A DNA stretch of 64,000 nucleotides from Maribacter spongiicola (GTDB taxonomy: Bacteria > Bacteroidota > Bacteroidia > Flavobacteriales > Flavobacteriaceae). Where the stretch lies: positions 186,001 to 250,000 of the forward strand of contig NZ_SOAY01000010.1 in NCBI RefSeq assembly GCF_004364165.1, given 5' to 3'. Position 1 is the first letter of the stretch; each line of letters opens with the position of its first letter. The position numbers and the translations under genes are program-made. Below the pieces are notes generated by a model. The model made no database searches. It was given only the letters and a program-made list of their open reading frames with translations, and was not told where the DNA came from. Below, one piece after another: positions 19,774-28,870 of this stretch.

Positions 19774-21382
19774 AAAAGTACTTGTACCCATAATTGCCAT
19801 CGCTTTTCTATTTGTAGGAAGTAGTTATAAAAGCGACTTTTTTGAAATAGCCAAACAAATCGAAATCTTTACCACCTTGTTCAAAGAATTGAACATGAAC
19901 TATGTGGACGAAACCAACCCTGCAGAATTAATGGACACCGCCATTAAAAATATGCTGAACGAATTGGATCCTTATACCAAATTCTTAAACGAACAAGATG
20001 TTGAGACATACCGTATAAATAACGCTGGTGAATATTCTGGTATTGGTGCTATGGTCCGTTCTTTTGATGATAAACTGCTAATTATAGAACCACACCAAGG
20101 ATACCCCGCAGATAAGGCAGGATTGAAGGCTGGTGATGAAATAATACAAATTGGAGATATCAAAGTAGCCGATTTTGAAGATAATGCGAGTGAGCTTCTT
20201 AAAGGGGCTAACGGCTCAACTATAAATGTTACTTTTAAAAGACAGGGTAAATTAAATACAACAGCTATTACCCGCGAAGGTATTGAAGTAGATGCCGTGC
20301 CTTTCTTTAAAATGATTGATAACAAAACCGGATATATTGTTCTGGCAAAATTTAATGCTAAAGCAACCGAACAAACAAAAGCGGCTCTTTTAGATTTAAA
20401 AGGTAAAGGTGCAGAAAAAATAATCTTAGATCTTAGGGACAACCCTGGCGGATTATTATCTGAAGCTATTAACGTGACTAACTTATTCGTACCTAAAGGG
20501 GAGTTGGTGGTGACTACAAAATCTAAGGTCAAAAAGTTTAACCGAGAATATCACACTAATAACCAACCTGTAGATGAAGAAATTCCACTTGTGGTTTTAG
20601 TAAACGGAAGCAGTGCTTCGGCAAGTGAAATTGTTTCTGGTAGTTTACAAGATTTAGACAGAGCGGTAATAATGGGTGCTAGAAGCTTTGGTAAAGGCTT
20701 GGTACAACGCCCGCTAAAATTGACTTATGGTACACAATTAAAAGTGACCATTTCTAGATATTACACTTCATCTGGCCGTTGCATACAATCATTAGATTAT
20801 TGGAACAGAGATGAAAGTGGTAAAGCTGTGCGTAATACTACTTTCAATGATTTTACGACCCGTAACGGTAGAAAAGTACAAGATGGTGGTGGTATTTTAC
20901 CAGATATTGAAGTAGCCACTTCTAAAACCAATGACCTTACTTTGGCTTTGCTACAGAATAACGTCATTTTCGATTATGCTACTAATTACCATTATTCACA
21001 TAAGTATAATGCCGTTGCCGACTTTAAATTTACAGATGCCGACTTTACTGCTTTTAAGAGCTACGTAAAACAGAGTAGTTTCTCTTTTGAAACCAAAGCA
21101 GAGCAAGCCATTAAAAAAGCCCTATCTGGCGATGAAAATGACTTTTTAGGTTCAGATGTTAAGGATAGCTATAAAACGTTGTTGGCCAACATTGAAAAAG
21201 GTAAAATCAACGCGTTGGACAAATACCAAAGTGAGATTCAAAAGAATCTTGAAGATGAAATTGTTAAGCGTTATTTCTACAGAGATGGTTTGTACCAATA
21301 TTACTTAAATAATGATGATGCTATTTTAGCTGCTACCGAATTATTAAGCAATAATTCTAAATACAGTGCTATATTAAAATAG
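19754..21382 (+). CDS. S41-family C-terminal processing peptidase
   Basis: The product has 542 residues, with an N-terminal signal or anchor segment (VLVPIIAIAFLFVGSS), a helical N-domain, a PDZ domain (about 85-165; GIGAMVRSFDDKLLII, PADKAGLKAGDEIIQI) and the S41 catalytic core. The nucleophile lies in SSASASE (286-292) and the general base Lys in ARSFGKGLVQ. This family (Prc/CtpA) degrades or trims periplasmic proteins at their C-termini. ATG 19754 was chosen over TTG 19751. It overlaps rnpA by 20 bp, the usual Flavobacteria arrangement of a ctp gene after rnpA. A C-terminal helical region (about 430-540) follows the core. Confidence 0.94.
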   Translation: MKKIISKKVLVPIIAIAFLFVGSSYKSDFFEIAKQIEIFTTLFKELNMNYVDETNPAELMDTAIKNMLNELDPYTKFLNEQDVETYRINNAGEYSGIGAMVRSFDDKLLIIEPHQGYPADKAGLKAGDEIIQIGDIKVADFEDNASELLKGANGSTINVTFKRQGKLNTTAITREGIEVDAVPFFKMIDNKTGYIVLAKFNAKATEQTKAALLDLKGKGAEKIILDLRDNPGGLLSEAINVTNLFVPKGELVVTTKSKVKKFNREYHTNNQPVDEEIPLVVLVNGSSASASEIVSGSLQDLDRAVIMGARSFGKGLVQRPLKLTYGTQLKVTISRYYTSSGRCIQSLDYWNRDESGKAVRNTTFNDFTTRNGRKVQDGGGILPDIEVATSKTNDLTLALLQNNVIFDYATNYHYSHKYNAVADFKFTDADFTAFKSYVKQSSFSFETKAEQAIKKALSGDENDFLGSDVKDSYKTLLANIEKGKINALDKYQSEIQKNLEDEIVKRYFYRDGLYQYYLNNDDAILAATELLSNNSKYSAILK

Positions 21383-21412
21383 TGTTGTTTACTTAATTTT
21401 TAAGCGACCAAT

Positions 21413-22288
21413 TTAATTATAGCTGCATGCTTTTAAATCTGAAACCTCGTAATACTCTTTGTAGTTCGTTGCTTTTGGATCTGTACATCCTTTTAAATTT
21501 CTAATTTTTATATTTTTAAAATCAATTGGTTGCCCTTCGCTTTGTAAAGCAATAAAGCCTTCTGTTAATAACTTACCGTCTTCTTTCATTCTGGGGTCAT
21601 AACCATTAGCTACACCACCACCAATTTGTGGTTTTGTGTATTCTAACACTGTTTTTCCGTTAATAATATGTTTAACTAATGAATCGTGATAAACTACTAA
21701 TTCTGCCGTTACCCATTGATCACCATAATATGTATCGGATGTTGATTTGATACAATGTCTTGGGTCTATTTTACCTTCAAAAACTACATCGGTACCTGGT
21801 GAGCACATATTGCCTGTTGGGCGTTCTACACCTTCTTCTACCCCTGCTAAAAATTGTATCTCAACACTTATGGGCCAATCTTGTTCTTTTAGCATGGTTT
21901 TTGGATCTTGAGAATGAAACATTACACCGCTATTCAAAATCGTATAATCTGGTGCTCCTCTATATAGTTCGCCTAGAAATCTATACTGTACCGTAAAATG
22001 AAAATCTGAAAAAGGTTTGTCATAGTATAAATGAGAATACCTATTGTTAAATTCTCCTTCATATTTATCATACCTCACCTTTACCATATCATCTTCTGCC
22101 CTAAAGGTATCTGCATAGTTATCACCCACTTCATAATGGTGCACTTTGGTGGTCCACCCATCTAAATCATTACCATTGAACATGGTTTCCCAACCATCGT
22201 TAGTTTCTTGTGAGGTAATGAGTCCGCATCCTAATAAAAATAAAAGTGAAGTTCCGAGTAGTTGAGATTTAAGTTGTTGTGTTTTCAT
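21413..22288 (-). CDS. DUF1080 / 3-keto-disaccharide hydrolase-like lipoprotein
   Basis: The product has 291 residues from ATG 22288, with a lipoprotein signal (LLFLLGC, Cys21). The mature part begins WETMFNGNDLDGWTTKVH, the hallmark of the DUF1080 (3-keto-disaccharide hydrolase) concanavalin-like fold, and contains GVMFHSQDP and GFIALQSEGQPIDFKNIKIRNL (in sequence), typical of the family. Characterised relatives hydrolyse 3-keto-glycosides in Bacteroidetes; the substrate here is not known. A short C-terminal extension (GCTDPKATNYKEYY, then Cys) follows the domain and looks like the 'GCTD..A.NY' motif found at the end of many Bacteroidetes surface proteins. The longer 315-codon reading from 22360 is rejected because it puts a second hydrophobic segment before the signal peptide. 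Confidence 0.88.
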   Translation of the reverse strand: MKTQQLKSQLLGTSLLFLLGCGLITSQETNDGWETMFNGNDLDGWTTKVHHYEVGDNYADTFRAEDDMVKVRYDKYEGEFNNRYSHLYYDKPFSDFHFTVQYRFLGELYRGAPDYTILNSGVMFHSQDPKTMLKEQDWPISVEIQFLAGVEEGVERPTGNMCSPGTDVVFEGKIDPRHCIKSTSDTYYGDQWVTAELVVYHDSLVKHIINGKTVLEYTKPQIGGGVANGYDPRMKEDGKLLTEGFIALQSEGQPIDFKNIKIRNLKGCTDPKATNYKEYYEVSDLKACSYN

Positions 22289-22485
22289 GTTGATAGTGTT
22301 TGGTTGAATTTTCAAAAAAAAGGGAACTGATGCAAAAAATACATATATAAATATACTCAATGTTCTGATACCTTAGGCGATGCGATTATTGAGAGATATT
22401 CCAATCAATACCAGTACATCTGTTCATTTATTATTGCTACTTTTAAAAGTACAAACTAACGATACCATCAATACTTTTACTCAAA

Positions 22486-23991
22486 ATGAGAAATCTTCTA
22501 TTACTAGCAACCAGTATTTTGTTTCTTCAATTTTTGCAAGCTCAAGACTCAAAAAAGGAAACTAAAACGAAACCCATACCAGAAGCAAAATCTTTTATAA
22601 CCAAGCATAAAGGTGTTTTTGGTGGTACGGCTATAGATTATACAACAACGGCTAAAGAAACTTTTTTAACTAATAAAGACGGAGATTCTATTGCTACTTT
22701 TTGGTCTGTTGCCTATACTAAAACCAATATGGGAGATGTTGCTAAAAGACCGGTAACTTTCGTTTTTAATGGCGGACCAGGATCTGCTTCGATGTGGTTA
22801 CACATGGGATTCTTTGGACCAAAAATTGTAAAAGTAGATTCTGATGCCAAATCTGATGATGGTGCCGCACCTTACAATTTAGTGAACAACGACCATGGTT
22901 TACTTGATGTCACCGATTTAGTTTTTATTGATCCTGTAGGTACCGGTTATAGTCGTTTGGTTGGTAAAGGAGAGGGCAAAGATTTCTACGGATTAAAAGA
23001 AGATGTAGATTCTTTTGCTCAATTCATTAGAAAATGGGTGACCGAAAACGAACGTTGGTTTTCACCTAAATATTTAGCTGGTGAAAGTTATGGTACCACA
23101 CGTGCCGCAGCTCTTGGAAAAGCTTTAGAAGGTTCAGGTCAAAATATGGCTTTGAACGGAATGATTTTAATATCGCAAGCTTTAGATTATGCAGGTTCTA
23201 CTTCAGTAAAGAACAATATTACTTCGTTCATTACTTATTTACCCAGTATGGCGGCTACTGCTTGGTATCATAAAAAAGCAGGTCAGGGCAAGTCTTTAGA
23301 AAACTTTACACAAGAATGTAGAGATTTTACATACAACACCTACATACCTTCTTTATACAAGGGCAATTCATTAAGTGAAGCAGAAAAGAACACGATAGCT
23401 GAAAAACTTTCTTATTTCACAGGGTTGGATAAAACATATATTCTACAATCTAATTTGAGAATACTGATGGGTCGTTTTCAGAAAAAACTACTAGAAAACA
23501 AAGGTTTGGCAATTGGTAGATTAGACGGACGATTTATGGGTGATGAGGAAGATAAAGTTTCTGAAAATCCACATTTGGGCGATGCGGCAAGTTATCAAAT
23601 TAGTGCTGCCTACACTGCTAGCTTAAATCACTATTTCGCTTCAGCTTTAAAAGTAAAAATGGATAGACCCTATATTACTTCTGGTGGTGGATCTAATTGG
23701 AGATGGAGAACCGTACCCGATGGACAATATTGGGAACCGATGCCGGTAAATACTGCTCCGGATTTAGGTGAAACCATGCGTAGAAATACTGCTATGAAAG
23801 TAATGGTAGCAAGTGGATATTATGATTTAATTACTCCGTTTTTTGATGCTGAATATACTTTTGATAGAAACGGAATCGTAAAAGAGCGCGTACAAATGAA
23901 GTATTATGAAGGTGGTCATATGATGTATACCCATGAACCGGATCTTATTAAATTAAGTAAAGATATACGGGAGTTTATTACTGTAGATTAA
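22486..23991 (+). CDS. S10-family serine carboxypeptidase, exported
   Basis: The product has 501 residues with a signal peptide (MRNLLLLATSILFLQFLQAQ). The alpha/beta-hydrolase carboxypeptidase motifs are present: FNGGPGSASMW near the oxyanion hole, nucleophile Ser201 in GESYGTTRA, Asp447 (GYYDLITP) and His478 (YEGGHMMY). FIDPVGTGYSR is also family-typical. It probably removes C-terminal residues from peptides in the periplasm or at the surface. It is monocistronic, divergent from the DUF1080 gene and convergent with the next gene. It adds to the set of exported peptidases in this region. Confidence 0.95.
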   Translation: MRNLLLLATSILFLQFLQAQDSKKETKTKPIPEAKSFITKHKGVFGGTAIDYTTTAKETFLTNKDGDSIATFWSVAYTKTNMGDVAKRPVTFVFNGGPGSASMWLHMGFFGPKIVKVDSDAKSDDGAAPYNLVNNDHGLLDVTDLVFIDPVGTGYSRLVGKGEGKDFYGLKEDVDSFAQFIRKWVTENERWFSPKYLAGESYGTTRAAALGKALEGSGQNMALNGMILISQALDYAGSTSVKNNITSFITYLPSMAATAWYHKKAGQGKSLENFTQECRDFTYNTYIPSLYKGNSLSEAEKNTIAEKLSYFTGLDKTYILQSNLRILMGRFQKKLLENKGLAIGRLDGRFMGDEEDKVSENPHLGDAASYQISAAYTASLNHYFASALKVKMDRPYITSGGGSNWRWRTVPDGQYWEPMPVNTAPDLGETMRRNTAMKVMVASGYYDLITPFFDAEYTFDRNGIVKERVQMKYYEGGHMMYTHEPDLIKLSKDIREFITVD

Positions 23992-24014
23992 TAAAAATCA
24001 ATATTACAGTAGTA

Positions 24015-24644
24015 CTATTTTTTAAGAATTAACACATGTTCTTCATTACATTTTAGATTATAAAAATTTACAATGTCTCTAATGTGCTTTTTCTTGTATT
24101 CTTTATTTTGAATTTTCTCCACTAAAACCGGACAATCTGAAAAATAGGTCGAAGCTGCATTTTTAAAATTCTTACTAAAGAGCTGATTTGACCCCAAGTG
24201 GGTTACCTCTCCGTTTACTCCTTTACTTACATATAGATTTTTAATGTCATAGTAATTACCATGCACCATATTCATTTGGCCATTTGCACTACCAACAAAC
24301 ATGGGTGCGGAATACCCTGTTTGTTCGAGAACATAAAGACTTACTTTGCCTATTTCTAATTCTCTTACTACATTAAAATAACCTTCTCGGGTTTCTAAAT
24401 AAATGTAGGTAGATGGCTCTTCCCTATCATTGATAACTACTTGCTCAAGTTTTTCAAAATGATATTTTTCTGGTTTATCTCCCTTATTTATTTTGAATTT
24501 TACCTGGTCTCCATTTACAAGCTTTGCCATTCCCTTTAATTGCTTGCCATCTTTAAAATATAAAGTTGCAGCATCTTTTTGGGCAATAGCTATAGATGAT
24601 CCTACAAAACAGCAGATTAAAACTAGAAGAATTGTTTTTTTCAT
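24015..24644 (-). CDS. Exported protein of unknown function
   Basis: The product has 209 residues with a clear signal peptide (MKKTILLVLICCFVGSSIAIAQ). The mature part opens with KDAATLYFKDGKQLKGMAKLVNGDQVKFK, a beta-rich segment, and ends with a helical, Lys-rich, cysteine-containing tail (YFSDCPVL, NLKCNEEHVLILKK). Similar signal-peptide proteins are common in Flavobacteriaceae, but I do not recognise a named domain. It is convergent with the S10 carboxypeptidase gene, with a 23-bp gap, and is separated from the NlpC/P60 gene by about 100 bp. Confidence 0.8.
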   Translation of the reverse strand: MKKTILLVLICCFVGSSIAIAQKDAATLYFKDGKQLKGMAKLVNGDQVKFKINKGDKPEKYHFEKLEQVVINDREEPSTYIYLETREGYFNVVRELEIGKVSLYVLEQTGYSAPMFVGSANGQMNMVHGNYYDIKNLYVSKGVNGEVTHLGSNQLFSKNFKNAASTYFSDCPVLVEKIQNKEYKKKHIRDIVNFYNLKCNEEHVLILKK

Positions 24645-24745
24645 AGTACATAAATGATCGTGCTATTTTAAAACGAGCTCATTATTACTATGTTATATTA
24701 TTTATCTTAAAATCGATGAAACACCTCTTTTAAAAACCAAAACTG

Positions 24746-25939
24746 TTATTCGTTTAACGGTTTTGTAATATTTAGGTTTAGAAGCAAAGGATCCTCTTCA
24801 TTTAACAAGCGTTGGGTCCTTAAATATCTACCTACATTAAACGCATCAAAATTTGGCGAATCTTTATCAACACTGCTTATACGTACCATTTCAGATGAAT
24901 GTATAAATTGGTTATCACCGATCCACATACCTACATGAACTACTTTTTCTGAGCTTGTTTCTGTTGCTTTTCTTCCGAAGAACAACAAATCTCCTTTCTG
25001 TAATTTGCTGAAATCTGCAATAGAATCTATTGGCTTACCAGCATGCACTTGCTGAGATGCATCGCGTGGAATTACCATTCCATTTAAATAATAGATAGTC
25101 TTTGTGTAGCCACTACAATCAACACCTTTTGTAGAAGTACCACCCCATAAGTAAGGCACACCCATTAAGGTTTTCGAAGTAGCTATAAGTGAATCTGCAT
25201 TGTAACTCAGATTTGATAACCAAGTATCATATTCTTCTGCTTCATCTTTAGAAATGTACCCCTGTCTACCATCTGGAAATTCAATTTTATAATACTCATC
25301 ATCACTACTTAATAGTTTTAATAAGCTTCCGGCAACTACATCAGATATTCTGTTTTTAGCCTCTTCAGAACTAAATGCATGCCCATAAGTATTGGTATAA
25401 ATAATTTTATCCACAGTTGTCCACCCCTTTATATCATCTGCATTCATTAATTCTATTCCGCCTAAATCTACCCAAGCCAAATACTTATCTGGTGTTTGTA
25501 TCAAATACCAATCCCCTTCTTTTTTTAGAACATCAACAACAGTACCTAAAGTGGCCTGTGTAGCCAGTTCTGCCGAATGTTTAGGGTTACTTCTAAGATT
25601 GGCTGCAGAGATGTTAATAACCGCCTTGGTCATACCCTCTAAATCTTCTGCTGGTAAAATTTTTATATCATTGGTAGCGGTAATTCCCTTTTCCTTTAAA
25701 AGACTATTTAAAGAATCTACGGCTAAAGGTAAATTTGTTTCACCTACCAAAGTAAAGCCAGATGGACCATCTAATACTTCTAAATTAAAAAGTGCCGTAC
25801 GTTTATCTGGTGCAAAAGCATTTTTTATAATTTCAATTTCTTCGACCAATAATTTCTTTTCGTCCATATGAAGGCCACATGCTGTATTTAAAACAATCAA
25901 AATCAATACAAAAGCCCTCTTTAATAGTATTCTCTTCAT
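24746..25939 (-). CDS. NlpC/P60 (C40) cell-wall peptidase, lipoprotein with SH3 domains
   Basis: The product has 397 residues. The lipobox LNTAC gives lipidated Cys21. Two bacterial SH3-like regions (about 105-160, ISAANLRSNPKHSAELATQ; and about 170-232) precede the NlpC/P60 domain (255-385). The catalytic Cys275 (GVDCSGY), His335 (KVVHVGMW) and His347 (QFIHSS) are present. The family cleaves gamma-D-Glu/diamino-acid bonds in muropeptides or the wall; SH3 domains help substrate binding, as in Bacteroides NlpC enzymes. It is divergent from the DNA methyltransferase gene, with only 56 bp between the two start codons, so the promoters must overlap. Confidence 0.94.
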   Translation of the reverse strand: MKRILLKRAFVLILIVLNTACGLHMDEKKLLVEEIEIIKNAFAPDKRTALFNLEVLDGPSGFTLVGETNLPLAVDSLNSLLKEKGITATNDIKILPAEDLEGMTKAVINISAANLRSNPKHSAELATQATLGTVVDVLKKEGDWYLIQTPDKYLAWVDLGGIELMNADDIKGWTTVDKIIYTNTYGHAFSSEEAKNRISDVVAGSLLKLLSSDDEYYKIEFPDGRQGYISKDEAEEYDTWLSNLSYNADSLIATSKTLMGVPYLWGGTSTKGVDCSGYTKTIYYLNGMVIPRDASQQVHAGKPIDSIADFSKLQKGDLLFFGRKATETSSEKVVHVGMWIGDNQFIHSSEMVRISSVDKDSPNFDAFNVGRYLRTQRLLNEEDPLLLNLNITKPLNE

Positions 25940-25995
25940 CCGTAAAAAAATTTCTAATAGTATTAGCCTTGTGAAATTATGTAATTTTATCGCAA

Positions 25996-27225
25996 ATGAA
26001 GAAACTAAAGGTCATAGAACTTTTTGCGGGTGTTGGCGGATTTCGCTTAGGATTAGAGGATACCGAGAACTACGAAGTAGTTTGGAGTAACCAATTTGAG
26101 CCTAGTACGAAAGCCCAGCACGCCTCTACAGTTTATGAAGCTAGATTCGGTCATGAGAATCACAGAAATGAAGATATTTCTGAGGTACCCACTAAAGATA
26201 TACCCGATGCCGATATTTTAGTTGGTGGTTTTCCTTGTCAAGATTACTCCGTTGCCGCTACACTGAACAATTCTAAAGGACTTATTGGTAAAAAAGGGGT
26301 TTTATGGTGGAGCATTCATAGAATTTTATCGGAAAAGAAAAATCCGCCGAAATACTTATTTCTTGAAAATGTAGATCGATTGTTAAAATCTCCGTCAAAC
26401 CAAAGAGGTAGAGATTTTGCCATAATGCTTAAAAGTTTAGATGATTTAGGTTATGCCGTAGAATGGCGGGTTATCAACGCTGCAGATTATGGAATGCCAC
26501 AAAGAAGAAGACGTATTTTTTTCTTAGGATACCATAAATCTACGCCGCTTTATAAACAATTTAAAAAAGCCAAAGTTGAAGACTGGATTTTTGAAAAAGG
26601 GACAATTGCAACAGCATTTCCTATTACAAGTACTTCTTCTAAAATGATTTCATTTGATATTACCGAAGATCTTGTTTCACTATCCAAAAATTTTAATTTA
26701 GGCGAAAAATTATCTCCTTTTCAAAATACCGGAGTGTTCATTAAAGGTAAAGTATACACCGCTAAAACTAAGGCTAGTTATATTGGTAAAAGAACAGTCT
26801 TAGCCGATGTTTTACAAAAAGAAGAAATACCCGAAGAATTTTATATTCCTGAAGAGGAGCATGATAAATGGTATTATCTAAAAGGTTCAAAGAAAGAAAC
26901 CCGGACTTCTAAATCTGGTTTTGCTTACCATTATAATGAGGGTAATATGATTTTTCCTGATTCATTAGACAATGCATCAAGAACAATAATAACTGGTGAA
27001 GGCGGTAAGAGCGCATCGCGGTTTAAACATGTTATCAACACCAAAAAAGGACTTCGTAGATTAACTCCCATTGAATTAGAACGCTTGAATATGTTCCCCG
27101 ATGATCATACATTACTTGAGGGTATTTCAAATACCAAAAGAGCATTTTTTATGGGGAATGCCTTGGTTGTTGGTGTTGTTAAAAAAATTGGCGAAGTTCT
27201 TTATGAAAACATAAAATCGACCTAG
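25996..27225 (+). CDS. DNA (cytosine-5-)-methyltransferase
   Basis: The product has 409 residues and transfers a methyl group from S-adenosylmethionine to C5 of cytosine in a DNA target. The family motifs are in canonical order: motif I ELFAGVGGFRLGLE (8-21), motif IV GGFPCQ with catalytic Cys81, motif VI ENV (124-126), motif VIII QRRRR (169-173), a variable target-recognition region (about 190-345), motif IX near RLTPIELERL and motif X GNALVVGVV. The length is normal. No recognisable restriction endonuclease of usual size is adjacent, but a 124-residue nuclease-like protein follows 150 bp downstream. The sequence target cannot be inferred. Confidence 0.95.
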   Translation: MKKLKVIELFAGVGGFRLGLEDTENYEVVWSNQFEPSTKAQHASTVYEARFGHENHRNEDISEVPTKDIPDADILVGGFPCQDYSVAATLNNSKGLIGKKGVLWWSIHRILSEKKNPPKYLFLENVDRLLKSPSNQRGRDFAIMLKSLDDLGYAVEWRVINAADYGMPQRRRRIFFLGYHKSTPLYKQFKKAKVEDWIFEKGTIATAFPITSTSSKMISFDITEDLVSLSKNFNLGEKLSPFQNTGVFIKGKVYTAKTKASYIGKRTVLADVLQKEEIPEEFYIPEEEHDKWYYLKGSKKETRTSKSGFAYHYNEGNMIFPDSLDNASRTIITGEGGKSASRFKHVINTKKGLRRLTPIELERLNMFPDDHTLLEGISNTKRAFFMGNALVVGVVKKIGEVLYENIKST

Positions 27226-27375
27226 TATAACTTTCTCTTTTATAGTTTTATAGTACTTATTTCGCTGTTATCTTGCTGTAAATAATAGTGGTGTAAAATC
27301 TACTTTTAAACCCAACATATTGTTAATCAACGTTTAAAATTAGGAATTGTCCATTTTTTTTTTATTTTATTAGGT

Positions 27376-27750
27376 ATGGTAAAAGTAGAAAAGTCAGAAA
27401 ACGTAGAATTTTTAGAAAAGTCAATTCAACATTTAGAAGCTACCGGTTTCGAGAATATTAAGGCTGATATGGATGGTTATGAAACACCTAAATCATATTC
27501 TAGAAAAGGAAAAAATGATAATATAACTCCAGATATTGTTGCAATAAAAAATGGAAGAAAATATTATTTTGATATTAGTCTCAAATCTCCAAAGACAAGA
27601 TTATTAAAATCGAAGTGGTTGTTTTTAGACACGTTAAGTAGAATGAACTCTAACCGGTTTAGAATAATTACAACTAAAGGTCATTATAAGTTTACAGATA
27701 ATATGCTTGAGGATATTAACTTAAGTAATAAAACGCCTATCAAAATTTAA
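27376..27750 (+). CDS. Small protein with PD-(D/E)XK-like motif, function unknown
   Basis: The product has 124 residues, is basic, and has no signal peptide. The central part reads TPDIVAIKNGRKYYFDISLK: Pro52-Asp53, then a beta hairpin, then Asp66-Ile-Ser68-Leu-Lys70. This arrangement resembles the PD-(D/E)XK nuclease fold, although the usual Lys of (D/E)XK is Ser here and Lys70 sits two residues further on. The preceding helix (NVEFLEKSIQHLEATGFENIKA) and the following helix/strand (KSKWLFLDTLSRM, RFRIITTKGHYKF) fit the same alpha-beta core. It lies downstream of the orphan DNA methyltransferase. It could be a nuclease, a DNA-binding relative or an inactive protein; I do not recognise a named family. 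Confidence 0.72.
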   Translation: MVKVEKSENVEFLEKSIQHLEATGFENIKADMDGYETPKSYSRKGKNDNITPDIVAIKNGRKYYFDISLKSPKTRLLKSKWLFLDTLSRMNSNRFRIITTKGHYKFTDNMLEDINLSNKTPIKI

Positions 27751-27770
27751 ATATTTTAAAATAACGTATT

Positions 27771-27800
27771 AAAAAAGTCCGCAATTAGTGGACTTTTTTT
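27771..27800. terminator. Bidirectional Rho-independent terminator
   Basis: AAAAAAGTCC (27771-27780) pairs with GGACTTTTTT (27790-27799) around a nine-base loop, giving a T tract on either strand. It sits between two convergent genes, and its right arm reaches the stop codon of the acetyltransferase gene. Confidence 0.8.
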
Positions 27801-28242
27801 ATGTTTTAATCATTTCTAAATGCGGTATACCGTCTTCTAAATATTCTTTTCCTGTGGCATTAAATCCTAAATCTGTGTAAAATTTGGTAAGGTATTTTTG
27901 AGCTGAAATTTTTATTTCATTTTCACTAAAACGTTTTTCTACAGCTTTAATAGAAGCTTCCATAATTACTTTACCATAACCAAATTTTCTAAAATCTTTA
28001 TGTACCGCAACCCTGCCAATACTTGCTTGGTCAAAATAATCGCCTGGCTTAAAAATTCTTGTATATGCTACTAGCGTATTGTCTTTAAAGCCGATGACGT
28101 GAAAAGCTTTACCATCTTTACCATCTAAATCTAAATAAACACAATCTTGCTCTACGACAAAAATATCGCTTCGTAATTGTAGTACATTGTACAGTTCTTC
28201 AATATCGAATTCTTTAAAACCAATTACTTTTATATCTAACAT
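27799..28242 (-). CDS. ElaA-type GNAT N-acetyltransferase
   Basis: The product has 147 residues. The order is family-typical: N-terminal LYNVLQLRSDIFVVEQDCVYLDLDGKD (in sequence), the ElaA hallmark, then the GNAT core with the acetyl-CoA-binding segment IGRVAVHKDFRKFGYGKVIM, and C-terminal AQKYLTKFYTDLGF. It is a cytoplasmic enzyme that moves an acetyl group from acetyl-CoA to an unknown amine substrate. It follows rpiB on the same strand at about 110 bp, with a pair of direct repeats between them. Confidence 0.93.
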   Translation of the reverse strand: MLDIKVIGFKEFDIEELYNVLQLRSDIFVVEQDCVYLDLDGKDGKAFHVIGFKDNTLVAYTRIFKPGDYFDQASIGRVAVHKDFRKFGYGKVIMEASIKAVEKRFSENEIKISAQKYLTKFYTDLGFNATGKEYLEDGIPHLEMIKT

Positions 28243-28310
28243 GAGTTTGCTTAATTAACTAGATATGTTCATATCTATAACCTAATAAATATTTGATTAT
28301 TAAGTAGTTG

Positions 28311-28351
28311 TAATAACTATTTTGGGTTATCAACATAGTTATAATAACTAT
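28311..28351. repeat. Direct repeat of TAATAACTAT, 31 bp apart
   Basis: Two exact copies of the 10-mer TAATAACTAT (28311-28320 and 28342-28351) lie between rpiB and the acetyltransferase gene. The start-to-start distance of 31 bp is about three helical turns, which would put both on one face of the DNA. Possible operator; it may be chance in AT-rich DNA. Confidence 0.35.
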
Positions 28352-28783
28352 CTACTGAAGTGGAATCTTTTCAATTCTACGTTCATGTCTACCTCCATCA
28401 AAAGAAGTGTTTAAAAACGTAGAAACCATTTCAAGTGCTTGAGGTAAAGAAATATACCTCGCCGGTAAACTTAATATATTGGCATCGTTATGTTCTCTAG
28501 CTAGTTTCGTTATCTCTTTTGTCCAACATAATGCAGCTCTTACATTTTGTTGCTTATTGGCGGTCATAGAAGCCCCATTGCCACTACCACAGATTAAAAT
28601 ACCATAATCGGCGGTACCATTTTCAACATCTAATGCCACAGGGTGTGCAAAATCAGGATAATCAACACTATCAGTACCATCTGTACCATAGTTAATAACC
28701 TCAATCTGTATAGATTTAAGTAAACCTATTATAGCTAACTTGTATTCTGTACCAGCATGGTCGTTACCAATAGCTATTTTCAT
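28352..28783 (-). CDS. rpiB: Ribose-5-phosphate isomerase B
   Basis: The product has 143 residues and interconverts ribose 5-phosphate and ribulose 5-phosphate in the non-oxidative pentose phosphate pathway. Family motifs: MKIAIGNDHAGTEYK at the start, NYGTDGTDSVDYPDFA, GILICGSGNGASMTANK with the active-site Cys, and REHNDANILSLPARY. It belongs to the RpiB/LacA/LacB family; the absence of a neighbouring tagatose pathway favours RpiB. It is probably transcribed from the AT-rich region to its right, divergent from rnr. Confidence 0.96.
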   Translation of the reverse strand: MKIAIGNDHAGTEYKLAIIGLLKSIQIEVINYGTDGTDSVDYPDFAHPVALDVENGTADYGILICGSGNGASMTANKQQNVRAALCWTKEITKLAREHNDANILSLPARYISLPQALEMVSTFLNTSFDGGRHERRIEKIPLQ

Positions 28784-28870
28784 ATGTATAATATTTAAAG
28801 GTTAATAGATCATTGTTTATAACCAGTGGGGAATGGCATAAAACCATGCTAAAGGTACAATAATCAGGCA

